Of a stretch of 64,000 bases of DNA, positions 11,901 to 21,229 are shown piece by piece. The stretch's first letter is position 1; the number at the start of each line of letters is the position of its first letter. The position numbers and the translations under genes were made by a program. This stretch comes from Oscheius tipulae (lineage: Eukaryota; Nematoda; Chromadorea; Rhabditida; Rhabditidae): the NCBI GenBank assembly GCA_037178975.1, contig JASJZH010000003.1, forward strand, positions 1 through 64,000. The letters are read 5' to 3'. Under the pieces are notes generated by a model, which did not search any database, was not told the origin of the DNA, and was given only the letters and a program-made list of their open reading frames with translations.

Positions 11901-14900
11901 GCCTTCTGTAAATGGTACTGATACATGAAAATTATCCATGCAATATTCAATGCCCATCTGCGGTCCTTATTCAGAAGACGTGCACGACCATAGGCTGCCA
12001 GGTCCATCTTGCGTGCCCTGGCAGGTTCACTCCATCCAAAATGACCGTCCGGAAATAATTGGGGAAAAATTTGACAGTCCACATCTGGAGTGTCAACAGA
12101 CAATGGCTGGAAGGGGTGCTTTTTAAGCAGGTACTGCTCCAGCTGATCACGGTTGTTAGCTGTAATACCGGCTTCCCCCAATGGACGAATGTGAAATTCA
12201 TCCTAAAAAAAATGGCTTTGATTTTGGCATATTAAAAATTACCTGAGTCAGCAAGTGGCCTTCATCTACCCGTTGCATCAAGGCGTCCACATCAGCAGCT
12301 GTAGCATCTTCTCGCTCAAAGAAGACGTCCTCATTCAACCGTAGCTGGAAGTTCGGGTTGATTGTAACATCCCGATAGAGATCGTTGTGCTCCTTCAGCC
12401 ACTCCAAAGCCGCAATAACCATCTCCATTCGTACGACCTGCTTCTCGCCGAAACTGGTCCTCACTTGAATGGTTAGACCGGCAGCAGAAGGCAGAGTCTC
12501 GGCCACATGGTCCAGTGTTGAATTGATGTTTACCGGCACCATAACCATAGCTCCTGTGGCCGCCTAGATGTTCATATTCAATTCACACGCACATATATTA
12601 GACTCACTCTCATTGGTGTCTTTTTGCCAGAGTTACTCATCAAGCAGACAATACTCTGGATGGGACGCACTAACTGAATGAGCATCCTCTCGATCCAGTT
12701 CAATCCGCGAAGACACTCGGGAACTTCCCTCGTATCCATTCCATTCAAGATGGCTCCTGTGGGCATTCTATAAGTTAAGTAAGTTATATTGAAAAGAAGT
12801 GATAGAGTACTTGTCTTGACGGATATCTTTGACGCAACGAATGCAAATTCCATAGAACATTTTCATCTCCTCTGGCTTTGGCGGTGGCAATGGCTTGTCT
12901 TCTTCGTCGGAGGAGAATCCAGGAGTTGGGGAATGATCACGTAGTCGAATCGTGGCCACTCGACGAGCATCTGGTCCAGTGTATTCTGGCTGTGTGTTTC
13001 GAGGCAAGTACTTGATAGTGAGCCGTTCCAGCATTTCTGTCCTGTCTTCTGGATCGTAGAAGTTCATCGAATTTGGCACTGTGAACTGATGACAGCATTG
13101 GCAAGGAAGATATTCGAGCTGCTTCATAGCTTTCCTAAAGGCCTTGATGTAGCTACATGCCCTATCTCTAGCAGCCTGTTCCTGGTTACGCTGACGATTA
13201 ATTGTTTCCACTCCGTCGTAATTGCTAACAGACATGTAGAGGAAACGCTGACTAAGACGTAGTGGCAGCTCTTCAAAATTGATGCAGGAGTTGAAAGCAG
13301 CCAAGTCAGAATTCTTTAGAACACGTTGAAGCTTGGCACAAAAATATAGCACCATCTTGATCTCCTCCATACGACGCCAGATGGAACGTAGACCTTGGAA
13401 GCAATCCTGCAGGCGTGAGCAGTAATCAATTGGGTTGTCATCGTGAGTTTCTGTTGGAGCCCAGGCTATTTCGAATGCCTTTAACGTTGCCGGTCCAACT
13501 CCTTTGTTCTTCTCCAAAAAATCGACGAGCATTTTTCGTACACGTACAGAATCGGCAGTTGACCCTTCAATCCTAGGGCAGAGCTCGTCGCAGGGACGAA
13601 TATATGTGAGTTTTTGTAGCGTGGCTCTTGCGACCTCCATTGCTACTTCTTCCATAACGTCCTCACCGTAAATATCAGCAACTTCTCTTCCTAGACGAAT
13701 ACGTTGATCCACAGTCATCTCGGCTTCAGGATCTTCTGTTCCATTTCCTCCTTCTTTTGTGACCTCGTCCAGCATGTCTTCCAGTAGCTCGACATCTCTA
13801 TCCGGTCCGTCAGCTCCTGGCTCATATTCAGGTTCCTCTTCGTATTCTTCGGCTTCATCATTTATCAATTCATCAGCTTGGATCTCAGGACAGACTTCTT
13901 CCGATTCAATCTGTCTTCTGAAGTAAAGAGAGATTCATTTATTTAGAACTAGAAACATACCTTCTCTGTGTCAGTCCTTCCACTGGATCAGATCCCAAAT
14001 CCCATTCGTTTCGTTCTTCTTCTTGCTGTTCATCCTCTTCTGGTTCGTCTTCCTCTTCCATAGATGCGTCTGCTCCAAGTCTCTTTCCAGTACCATAATA
14101 CTCTTCAAGTTGTTGAATAAACTGCTCGTGAGCAATAGGGTAGGCGTGATCAATCCGCTGAAAGTATCGCTCTCCTGTATCCAAGTTGACGATTGGCTCT
14201 CCCTCTTTGCGAACATGATAGCTCATTCGATGGAGCTGTAGCTGGGCTAGATTGTCTGCAGGCATTTTGTCGTGATAGAGGATCTTTTGTTGAGTTGCTT
14301 CAGAAGATTCTTGTTTAATTTGTAATACTCGGAAGTACACAGTTCGAGCAGCAATTTTACTTGTTCTGGAGCAAACATTGCCTTCTCTAACAGCTCGAAC
14401 AATGTATTCTGTAATTCAAGTTCGATTACTGTGAAAGAAAAAGACCAACCAATTCTGTTGCATCCGGCCTCTCCTGCTCTTCTACATCTACCATTTCTCT
14501 CCAAAGATTTCGAGCCATGACTTCCACTGTAGCATCGCCTCCCTCATTTGTTCCGTACCACGTGAATGCTTTCTTTATATGTATGTATTGAGTTAGTATA
14601 AAAATAGACCACCTCGATGAATGACTTCACATCTCGGTAGATGCTGGCATACATTTCCTTCTGCTGTTGTGGACGATCGTTAATTCCAAACTCTGTGAAC
14701 AGGCGACACTTCTCTTTAAAAGATCTTTTCAGTCGGTCGAACGCAACTCTTCCATCTTGATGCACCACATTTCGCAATGTAGAAAGATATCCTTCAAACA
14801 TTCCTCGTGGTCCTTGTGTCTTCCCATGGAAGATATCAGAGATTTGTTTTGTCAGTCTTTCCATCCGCTGTTGCTCAATTATTATGGCACGATGTTTTCT

Positions 14901-15482
14901 TATCCTTTGAGATCCGGTCTGGGCAATGAAATCCAAATCACGACCAACTTCTGGCCGACGTCTGTAAGCACGAAATAAATAATGTTATCTTTAGACAAAA
15001 AAAAAAGACTTACCTTCTGTTACGAGTGGTATATCGTTGCTTGTGCTGATATCCTGGTGTCATATTTTCATCTGTCGAAGAATTATAACTGCCTCCACTC
15101 TAGAAATTACATGTCTAACACACAATTCAAAAGAATCTTACCCGCAGACTCATGCTCCTTTGAGATGAATGGCTTAAAGGTCGCAAATCTTCGTAAATCG
15201 ACATTTCGGCAGAAGTATTCAGATCACCCGGAGAAGCAAATTGGATGTCTTCAAAGTCAAACAATTCTTCTATAGACTTTCTTTTCTTTGGAGTTGCTTC
15301 CGGATTCGTTGTGGCATGGCTTTTTTTTCTAACAAATCCACGTTTTTTTGGTCTTCCAATCTACAATAAAAAGGCTATTTACGAGAATATAATGTCATAC
15401 TTACTTTTCTTCTAGGGGTTCCCTCCTCGTCAACATCCTCCTTCTGTTCGTTTTCATTTTCTTCCTGTTCTTGGGAGCTCAT
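4937..15482 (-). CDS. Helitron Rep/helicase protein fused to two USP-like peptidase domains
   Basis: Multi-exon gene of roughly 3,000 codons. It starts at ATG 15482, 18 bases after a TTTTCAG acceptor. Order: AT-hook-like GRPKKRG (about 15350); charged N-terminal region; a Cys-rich DUF6570-like segment with CQCC and CIRC pairs (12.6-13.2 kb); Helitron Rep domain with HUH motif YEHAHC (about 11330) and YVTSYTAK; SF1B PIF1-like helicase with Walker A GLAGTGKSFL (about 9140) and Walker B ICDEVSM (about 8885). Spliced in frame after helicase end SLPK at 7410, the protein continues into two USP-type domains. Family knowledge: Rep nicks and joins single-stranded DNA and the helicase unwinds it during rolling-circle transposition. 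Two introns use GC donors (11902 and 10719). The helicase is interrupted by a one-base shift at an A5 run, so this copy may be dead, or the base may be an assembly error. The splice near 5370 joining the last exon is ambiguous. Confidence 0.8.
6170..7263 (-). other. First USP-like (C19) cysteine peptidase domain in the Helitron protein
   Basis: The Cys box is DLDGTSCFLNLACNLIL (about 7020), which matches the NxGNTCYLN pattern of ubiquitin-specific proteases with Thr-Ser before the Cys. CRKC and CQACG pairs (about 6725 and 6560) look like the zinc ribbon of the fingers subdomain. The His box is EHHVTWIDH followed by FNVVDNDE (about 6250-6330), matching the family's HYxxxx...DD arrangement. Cys, His and Asp are all present, so the domain could be active. 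Family role: removal of ubiquitin from proteins. It is joined to the helicase by an intron with donor at about 7409 and acceptor at about 7373. Confidence 0.7.
7410..9300 (-). other. PIF1-like helicase domain of the Helitron protein (frameshifted)
   Basis: SF1B helicase motifs appear in order: I (GLAGTGKSFL), Ia (ICAPTGLAG, GGGTVHSLL), II (ICDEVSM), III (VVVFGDLLQLAPV), then NSRVMLTRN and a C-terminal SVHKSQGQTF followed by VLLSRVTTLEGL, which is the PIF1/RecD-like end. A 44-base GT-AG intron lies before VVVFGD (about 8752-8795). Between motif Ia and motif II the frame changes at a T5 run on the plus strand, 8922-8926. No intron of workable size fits there. Confidence 0.85.
10720..12200 (-). 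other. Rep (HUH endonuclease) domain of the Helitron protein
   Basis: The segment contains the Helitron_like_N stretch (FPQLFPDGHFGW at about 12040), then TFFLTLNPS (about 11660) and the two-histidine HUH motif in GYEHAHCLLW (about 11325-11350), which in the family holds the catalytic metal. The paired tyrosines expected for Helitrons fit YVTSYTAK (about 10860). Three exons make up the region: about 11905-12200, 11523-11861 and 10720-11490. The 41-base intron between the first two starts with GCAAGT instead of GT. Confidence 0.85.
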
Positions 15483-15770
15483 GATTCAAGATGCAATAAC
15501 TGAAAATAAAGTATATTTAGGGATAGCGGGACAGGAAGAAGGACAAAAAAAAAATATGTATGTTGGCGGATGATCGTTGGATGGATTAGGTAAGTGACGC
15601 GTTTTATAGTGCACAAGGTCAGTGCAAGGGGCGGGTCGAGCGTCGCGCTTATCGAACGACAGCGGTTAATTAGATAAGACGATGTCAGATTCAAATTTGA
15701 GCATCTCTCTGCGCCCATCCTTTAATTGACAACAGGGCGCGCAACAGTTCTTGGCCTCTCATTTTTTCGC
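15483..15770. other. Putative 5' flank of the Helitron
   Basis: There is no coding sequence. It begins with the leader of the Rep gene (minus strand) and may contain the element's 5' end and promoter; I could not fix a terminus. Confidence 0.3.
15500..15501 (-). promoter_or_regulatory. Likely trans-splice acceptor upstream of the Helitron Rep gene
   Basis: On the minus strand, TTTATTTTCAG ends 18 bases before the ATG at 15482. No donor or coding exon is visible upstream, so a spliced-leader site is the simplest reading. Confidence 0.4.
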
Positions 15771-16345
15771 GATAAAATGAGGACGTTGGCGAGCCTTCGG
15801 CCCGCCAACGTTCTTATTGAACGCTCCTTCTCACTGCCTTCGGCAGCTCGAAGCAAATGCGTTGAAGATGTGCGCTACTCTTATAAAATTTTAAAAAAAA
15901 GCTACCTGTCCCTCTGTCTATTCCCGTCAATTCCTATTAACATCCACATATTCAAATACAACAGTCAAGTTTTTAGCTTGTCACAGTTGTTGTTTGATGT
16001 ACAACTGATAAGTGACGCAAAGGTGCCGCGATGAAATGAGAATGTTGACTCGCCTTCGGCTCGCCAACATTCACATTGAACGTCCTTCTCGCTGCCAAAG
16101 GCAGCTCGAAGCATATGCGTTGAAGATGTTCTCAATATTTTTCCCTGTCTCTCTATTTCTCATGGTCAGACCGTCTGTTCGTCTATCCTTCTTTCCCGCT
16201 ATCCATCTATCACACTTTCTACCTTACTAATTGGAAGCTTTTAAGGAGGGCGCAAGTCCGCGATAAAATAAGAACGTTGACTCGCCTTCGGCTCGCCAAC
16301 GTTCTAATTAAACGCTCCTTCTCGCTGCCTTCGGCAGCTCGAAGC
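15768..16345. repeat. Three copies of an about 95-base hairpin repeat
   Basis: Copies lie at 15768-15868, 16028-16126 and 16260-16345. Each starts CGATRAAATRAGRA and contains a strong stem-loop (copy 1: GTTGGCGAGC-CTTC-GGCCCGCCAAC) and a second small one (CTGCCTTCGGCAGC), then CTCGAAGC. Copies 1 and 2 continue with ATGCGTTGAAGATG. Spacing is about 260 and 230 bases. Copies differ by point changes, some compensatory (CTGCCAAAGGCAG in copy 2 keeps the stem). The stems are kept although sequence varies. Confidence 0.75.
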
Positions 16346-16349
16346 GTGC

Positions 16350-16565
16350 CCGTTTTTGCCTGAATTTCGCGATTTTGCGCGCGTTTTTAAATTTTGCACG
16401 CGTTTTTTGAATTTCGCGCGCGTTTTTAAAATTTTGCTCGCGTTTTTTGAATTTCGCGCGCGTTTCGTGGTTTGCGCGCGTTTTTTAAATTTTGCTTGCA
16501 TTTTTTGAATTTCGCGCGCGTTTTTGGTTTAGGCTTAAGCTTTTTGCGCGCGTTTTTTGAATTTC
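16350..16565. repeat. GC-rich minisatellite
   Basis: Irregular tandem units alternate GCGCGCGTTTTT(A/T)AA and TTTTTTGAATTTCGCGCGCG, period about 30-35 bases. It is simple-sequence DNA with no coding meaning, adjoining the hairpin repeats. Confidence 0.8.
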
Positions 16566-16744
16566 AAATTTTTCAAATTTTTTTTTTCATTTTTGTCAAA
16601 ATGTGCATTTTTTCGACGGTAACGGGTATTTCCGACGTTTGGGCCTGGTTCAGTTTTTTCTGGGCTACAAGATGGTACTATGGGTATAGCTTCCAAAATT
16701 CACTTTGTGGCCACCTCCGTTACAAGCCTCAGCCCAAGTATATG

Positions 16745-16799
16745 CAGCAAAGCTGCAATGAAGCCTAAGCCTAGCCAAGCCTAAGCCTAAGCCTAAGCA
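16745..16799. repeat. Interstitial telomere-like repeats (TTAGGC type)
   Basis: The stretch has CCTAAG and GCCTAAGC units in tandem (GCCTAAGCCTAAGCCTAAGC near 16778-16797) with degenerate copies before it. This is the complement of TTAGGC, the nematode telomere repeat. Single or double copies occur at about 17358, 19310, 19337, 22002 and 25560. Confidence 0.7.
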
Positions 16800-16899
16800 G
16801 TAGTGGACAGCTGGACAGTAGCGCAGGAGTACAAGGTCCGAGGCGAATTCGTCGCTGATCTTCCACGAGCCAACCACAATTCGATGAAGGCAATGATCG

Positions 16900-17455
16900 T
16901 GCGTGTGGATTCTAAGTCCGCGATCATAGGCATTAATGAGTACGGCCGAGGTGAGTTTGTTCGCCAGAGAGATGACGAAAAACGGAGTTGCCTTGGTGGT
17001 TAGCTCATGGGCCTTTCTGAAACAGATATTCTCGTAGTTTTAGAAAAAAAAGTTGAATACAGAGTGTTGGAACAAGCATAATTACCAAGCGGAATTACCT
17101 TATTCTCTTTTATATAGTGTTTGTACATATATTATTGCTCTCGTGTCAATAGCGAGACAGTCTTGATTAGTAGCTGCAGCAATAAAGGTGTTAACCTTTG
17201 CTCGTCTACTGTCGTCTCTACCACAATGGTATCTACCGGAGAAACAACACAGAGCGTCTCGAAAACGCTTATACGAATAAGCACACTTTTATACCAAAAA
17301 ACACTGAATATTGAGCATATCAAAAAACGCTCATACAAATAACTGAGACTTGTACGCCTAAGCCTAAGAAAGTACAGCTAGTAGCATCCGACGTCCGTAG
17401 AGCTTCTGGATAGTCAATGGCTTGCATCAATGATTGAAATTCTCTTAGCAAAAGT
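16900..17455. other. Gene-free stretch
   Basis: I see no supported gene. It holds isolated AATAAA motifs and telomere-like GCCTAAG units. Confidence 0.4.
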
Positions 17456-17456
17456 G

Positions 17457-17526
17457 ATGTTTTGGGCGGTGGCTAAAGGATGGGACGCGGAATGACGGTA
17501 GACGATGCCGCGGCAGCGGATCTCCT
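17457..17526. repeat. Direct repeat shared with 19562-19650
   Basis: About 70 bases starting TGATGTTTTGGGCGGTG and containing GGTAGACGATGCCGC recur at 19562-19650 in the same orientation, with a 20-base insertion in the second copy. They sit directly before transposon remnants in both places, so they may be parts of a repeated element. Confidence 0.55.
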
Positions 17527-17559
17527 TAAAGGTAAATCCTAACATTCATGATTTTCAGG

Positions 17560-17694
17560 ATGGCCAAGGCTTCAATTCATAGAAACTCGATTATCTCGTT
17601 ATGCAGAGGTGTAGTCTCGGTGCCCGACATCCAGAGACGTCTGGGAGTGAATAAAACCGTCGTATACCGTACCATTCAGGCTTATATAGTTTAA
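17560..17694 (+). pseudogene. Mariner-type transposase N-terminal fragment
   Basis: A 44-codon open stretch begins at ATG directly after a TTTTCAG acceptor and ends at TAA. It reads as a helix-turn-helix DNA-binding domain (SVPDIQRRLGVNKTVVYRTI) like the first HTH of mariner transposases. Nothing of the catalytic DDE domain follows, so it is a fragment. A second HTH, as in a PRD-type domain, is missing. A host regulatory protein exon is a less likely alternative. Confidence 0.45.
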
Positions 17695-17699
17695 GGCTT

Positions 17700-19370
17700 A
17701 TATAGTGTTGTAACACGGGAGCGTGAAGTTAGACAGTGGTTTTATTGGAGTCCCAAATCTCGAAGTGCCAAAGTGCACTCCTATTATATAATAATAGAAC
17801 ACAAAAGAAACATAAATATTACATCGATAGTAGAAGCAATTACCACTTCCCAACATAGTCTTCCAGTTTAGCGATAAATTGTCTCTTATGCTCGAGTTTC
17901 AGCTGCTCTGAGGCGTAATTTGTGAGCCCATCGCTGAAACACGGCTATTTATATTGTCAAATAGAAATTATGGAGAGAAAATAACATGTCACATAGCCGG
18001 TATTCCTATGATGTTTTATTCTCGTTACTCTACCTAAAACAACCACAACCGTTTTCGTCCCTCCCGTCATATTTCACTTTTCAAAGACCCGCCACACCGT
18101 AACCATTCTGTTTTAAGCGCGGAGCGCCACCGTTTGGATTTTCTGGTTGTTTTTGTGGTTGTTCGGTTTTTCTCTCGCTCGATCTAGAGTCGAGAGTTCT
18201 ATTCTATTGTTTTCTTCTGTTTCCCCGGATTGAGTTACCCATCTATTATCAGATTGTTGGACCTATTGAGTCCCAAGGCTGAATAAATTTTGTTTGAAGA
18301 AAAAGGGTGCTTTTCTAGTAATAAGATCTCGATCTAGCCTAACCAGCAGATCGAGCATCTTGAGGTTACGACTCGGCCAGCGTAACTCCTCATTAACAAA
18401 GAAAGGATAAAAATTGTGTACACAGGGGGAAACGGGGAAATGTGAGGAAAAAAACACCAACAAACTCGCTTAGCTTCGATTTTTAAAATTTTTCTACGTT
18501 CAAAGGGGTTATTTTATGTCCTGACATCAGAAAAAGAGTTTTTAGACAGAAAATGGGTAAAAATTAAAAAAAAAAATCGAAGAATTCGGTAAAACTGTTC
18601 AATATAAACTAGTTCAAATTGATTGTCCAATATAAACGGCCGTTCAATTTGAACTGCAACATATATAAGTTGAGTATCTAGTTCGGCTTGAGTCGAGCCG
18701 AGTTGCCCAAGTATATATAAGTTGAGTATCAGGCCTTAGGCTTAAAACCTTGGTCTCTTCCAAGGACTCATTGCATCTCTTTTGGTTCTGATATGTCTAT
18801 TGATGATCCAGGCGGATCAATCTCTCGTCTTCACTTTCTTTGACTCGCCTTTGAGTTTTATGAGTCAACTTCCTCTCCATTCGACCTTGCCTTTTTTCTT
18901 CTGTCTCAGCTACAGTAGTCTTCTGCTTATAAGACAGGTTCTGAAACAGGAACACTTTGGAATTTTAAAGCTCAAACCTGGCTGAGGCGTTTAGCCCTAG
19001 CTGCCTCATTCTCCATCGCTCTTTGGCGTTTTTTCCGCTCTTTTTCAGCAACATTCTGCTAGAACGGGGCTGTGCGGGAAACTAGTGGCTTATAACACGC
19101 GGGCACATGAGACGAGTGCTAGAATGGCGCCCTTGGAGAGCAATCAGACCAACAACACGACCAAAACCCAGATGAAGTGACAGCTTCGCAGGCGCAAGTT
19201 GGATGCGAGTGGCTAGAGAATATCATGCTCAATAGAACCAGCATAAAACACACGCGAACACGTTGTAATCGTAATAAATAATAATAAAAACAAAAAAAGC
19301 AGACTTGTAGGCCTAAGCGTCCACACCATGGAGTGTAAAGCCTAAGCCTGTAATAGTCAATTTTATGCGA
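17700..19370. other. Gene-free stretch with short repeats
   Basis: I support no gene here. A small inverted repeat (AGTTCAAATTGA / TCAATTTGAACT) lies at 18611-18653. A direct repeat TATATAAGTTGAGTATC occurs at about 18663 and 18713. Confidence 0.4.
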
Positions 19371-19599
19371 TATTTTATGCGGGATTTTGCTGCTATTTTT
19401 TTCTTTCAGTGTCTTCCGCTGTGACTGGAGATGTCGCTGAGCCGCAGCGAGAAAGGATGGACAAAGAGGAAACCGAAAGTCAAGGTTCGTTTTACTCCTG
19501 TTTGCCGAGCCAATACCACAACAAAAATGCAGCAAAAACGGCCAACTTATTTTTCGGAATGTGATGTTTTGGGCGGTGACTAAAGGACGGGACTCGGAA

Positions 19600-20880
19600 T
19601 AAGGTTACCGCCATGGCGGGTTACGGTAGACGATGCCGCAGCAGCGGATCGTCGTTCCCGAAAATCATTCCGGCTTTTCGTTTTTCGTACCAACGTTCAT
19701 TTCTATTTTTCTTCATATATTTATTGCTGTATTCTATTATTCTTCAATTTTTCGACTTTATTCAATTCTCGCTGCACTCGTTTTCGTTTCTACCTTATCG
19801 CTCCAACCGCAGCTCAGACACAAAATGAGCGAGCAATCTTGCGAAGATGTGGTCCCGCGCAACTCGGATGCTGACATACGCAGTTCGATTTCAACCAGGA
19901 GCTGATGGAGCTGATGATGGTTGCCGAGAAGATCAAGAAAGAGATCCTTACCACGCTAAAGAATCGCAACGAGCTCATCCGAGTTGTCGACAAGAATTCA
20001 GTCGTCTTCATCCATTCGAGCCCAAGAAGAAAACGGAAGAGCTGAGGATCACCGACCCGATTCTGACCAAAATCATTGAGGAACAGGCGAGGGAGAAGGA
20101 GGGAGTAGATAGGAAGCGCAGACATTCGCTTCCTTTCAGGCAGCAATTTCGTTACAGAGAACCGGCCAGCTAACCAGGCTCCCGCTTCTCATCCGACTAT
20201 CGGAGGGACAACGATAACTACTACGCTCCCTGCGATGCCTACTGCTGCAGTGCTCCGCCGCGCCCGTCTTCTCCCGAAAGAAGAGACCGTTCAAGAGATG
20301 CTTGCAACCTTTGTGGCCACTGGGCCCCGATTGTTCAAGAAGGACAGAAAGAAAGTAAGATTTCTTGCGATTTTTCGTTGTCGGGGATCTCTATCCTAAG
20401 TATTTCGGTCTCGATCCCGAAGAGTCCGGTGCTATCCCGGCTGCGCAGGTTTTTCGCGCTGGCTATCGAATATTGGAGGAAACTAGACTTGAGCCCTGTG
20501 GTGGCCGTCTGGTTGGGGAACGGCTACTCAATACCTTGGAACGATCAGCCGCCTTCACCTGCATTTAAAAGTAAGAGTAATATCTCGACGCTGGCCTACA
20601 TTGATTTCGCAAACGACGAAATTCCAGAGCCTAAGCCAGAACTCTTGCAAACCGCCGCAACTGAGAAGCTTTTCTAAGACGCAGCCCGCCGTACTTTCTT
20701 CAGCCCCCCTTCTGTAGCAAAACAATAGTAAGTTGCATCTGATTTTAGACCTGTCGTTCTTGAACGATTTCGTTGCTAAAGAAAAGTGTAGATTCGAGGG
20801 TTTTGCCATTATAAAAGACCTTTTGCCTAAAAACGGCTACGTTTGTACTTTCGACTTGAATGTTGGAAAAATCAATGTTT
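19600..20880 (+). mobile_element. Decayed retroelement (DIRS-like gag/RT remnant)
   Basis: Conceptual translation gives a charged gag-like part (about 19825-20170), a Cys stretch RDACNLCGHW (about 20300), then AIEYWRKLDLSPVVAVWLG and GYSIPW (about 20455-20545), and, after a stop and gap, KEKCRFEGFAIIKDL and YVCTFDLNVG (about 20780-20870). The last two resemble the start of the DIRS-type reverse transcriptase palm (KFRxEDL... FTFDLKSGYHH). Stops and frame changes interrupt it, and the YxDD region and any recombinase are absent. Assignment to the DIRS group is inference from these motifs; other pol families remain possible. Confidence 0.4.
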
Positions 20881-20907
20881 AAAAGTTTCGAGATTCTTGC
20901 TATAAGA

Positions 20908-21227
20908 GGCACCACGGGTCAGACGCAAAGATGCGTGCACAGCGCGAAAAATATTTTTCGGCGTTTTTATGTGATTCTGACCGATTTTCTCGAGTTCACA
21001 CTATGTAATAGACTCAGAGTGAAAAACTATCTTATCTACGTTAAAGAATTCGATTTGACAGTAATTTTATGTTTCAGTCATATTTTGCCGTTCACACGAC
21101 GTCACAGGTGTAGTTTTTTTTTCACGGAATCTCAAGTTGCAAATCTAAAAACTTGGCTAGAACTGCGTAAAACGCTAAAATGCTCTTTGGTGCAGTGAGC
21201 GCAATTTTGGGTCTGACCCGTGGTGCC
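20908..21227. mobile_element. MITE, 320 bases, 17-base perfect terminal inverted repeats
   Basis: The left end GGCACCACGGGTCAGAC (20908-20924) is an exact reverse complement of the right end GTCTGACCCGTGGTGCC (21211-21227). Similarity continues outwards (AG/CT) and weakly inwards. There is no coding capacity. The superfamily is not clear; no target duplication was confirmed. Confidence 0.7.
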
Positions 21228-21229
21228 TG

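Larger units (their letters stand above)
1525..15482 (-). mobile_element. Helitron-type rolling-circle transposon carrying Rep-Hel-USP and an envelope-like gene
   Basis: The limits given are the outer ends of the two genes; the true termini (5' TC, 3' hairpin plus CTRR) were not identified. The upstream gene has a Helitron_like_N/Rep domain with the HUH motif and a PIF1-type helicase, which defines a Helitron. Unusual cargo follows: two USP-like cysteine peptidase domains fused to the helicase, and a separate envelope-type glycoprotein gene in the same orientation 205 bases downstream. Introns are short (about 36-60 bases) throughout, like those of the surrounding nematode genes. The copy is almost intact but has an apparent one-base frameshift in the helicase at 8922-8926 and uncertain junctions near 5370 and 3650. 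Hairpin repeats at 15.77-16.34 kb lie just outside the 5' gene end and may be part of the element. Confidence 0.85.

Noticed and set aside
16012..16501. Open frames across the minisatellite
   Set aside because: They follow the repeat period and have no start context.
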